Assembly: GCA_051208045.1 (NCBI GenBank)
Contig: JBPJFY010000014.1
Span: 32,322 to 96,321, forward strand
Source of the DNA: LZORAL124-50-18 sp051208045
GTDB taxonomy: Bacteria; Pseudomonadota; Gammaproteobacteria; Pseudomonadales; Oleiphilaceae
Length of the DNA stretch: 64,000 nt
Direction: 5' to 3'
Of the stretch, positions 63,996 to 64,000 are shown one piece after another (within the stretch, counting starts at the first letter, position 1; each line of letters starts with the position of its first letter). The notes under the pieces are model-generated. The model saw only the letters and a program-made list of their open reading frames with translations, made no database searches and had not been told where the DNA came from. The position numbers and the translations under genes were made by a program.

Positions 63996-64000
63996 AACGT

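Noticed and set aside
63902..64000. Integron attC site after the last gene
   Set aside because: The repeat arms lack RYYYAAC and GTTRRRY ends, the arms pair perfectly without extrahelical bases, and no integrase or cassette row is seen.

Overview
This window reads as core chromosome of a free-living, probably marine gammaproteobacterium. The gene order matches the Pseudomonas/Oceanospirillales side of the class: glnE-ilvE, hemE-gltD-gltB, damX-aroB-aroK-pilQPONM with divergent ponA-maeB, rpmE/priA-(SPOR)-hslVU-DUF971, HAD/rppH-ptsP, and tolC/thiC-nudF-DUF1249-cpdA-yqiA. The genus cannot be fixed from the sequence alone. Base composition is moderate (about 50-55% GC by eye) and coding is dense. 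I recognised no tRNA, rRNA, insertion sequence, prophage or CRISPR array.

Layout. 0.1-6.7 kb: rpsT, then envelope genes (LpxL-type lipid A acyltransferase, membrane-anchored polysaccharide deacetylase, ELM1-family GT-B protein, O-antigen-ligase-like membrane protein) mixed with purU and ilvE. 6.8-12.5 kb: glnE, a two-helix K+ channel with an RCK-like domain, and radA. 12.5-23 kb: hemE, gltD, gltB, damX, aroB and aroK, all on the minus strand. 23.2-30.9 kb: the type IV pilus operon pilMNOPQ, divergent from the class A penicillin-binding protein ponA. 31-41 kb: short malic enzyme, rpmE, priA, a large Ig-like lipoprotein, an FtsN-like SPOR protein, hslVU and a DUF971 protein. 41-49.5 kb: patatin-like phospholipase, rppH-ptsP, a HAD phosphatase overlapping an imelysin-like lipoprotein, rlmI-like methyltransferase and a HDOD protein. 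49.5-54.1 kb: glycine cleavage operon gcvT-gcvH-gcvPA-gcvPB. 54.2-60.6 kb: yqiA, cpdA, DUF1249, nudF and thiC with a TPP riboswitch, divergent from tolC. 60.6-64 kb: lipase and its foldase, then a long gene-poor stretch and one unrecognised AT-rich gene that ends beside a nested inverted repeat.

Themes. Nitrogen assimilation and its control (gltBD, glnE, ptsP), shikimate synthesis (aroKB), cell envelope and division (ponA, damX, the FtsN-like protein, LPS genes), surface motility (pilMNOPQ) and one-carbon metabolism (gcv, purU) dominate. Several starts were moved from the longest open frame because a ribosome binding site, an operon overlap or the family's N-terminus demands it: purU, ilvE, aroB, aroK, pilQ, hslV, hslU, the HAD and imelysin genes, the HDOD gene, patatin, nudF and the lipase foldase. 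hslV is the clearest case: its catalytic Thr directly follows a GTG start, behind a heat-shock-type promoter.

Most of the window is ordinary. I did not find a convincing new multi-gene system. The points most worth following are a lipase/foldase pair with altered oxyanion and chaperone motifs, an imelysin-like lipoprotein lacking the family His, an Ig-repeat lipoprotein where Pseudomonas has argS, a five-copy 15-bp tandem repeat in the gcvT-gcvH spacer, and the nested inverted repeat at the right edge.
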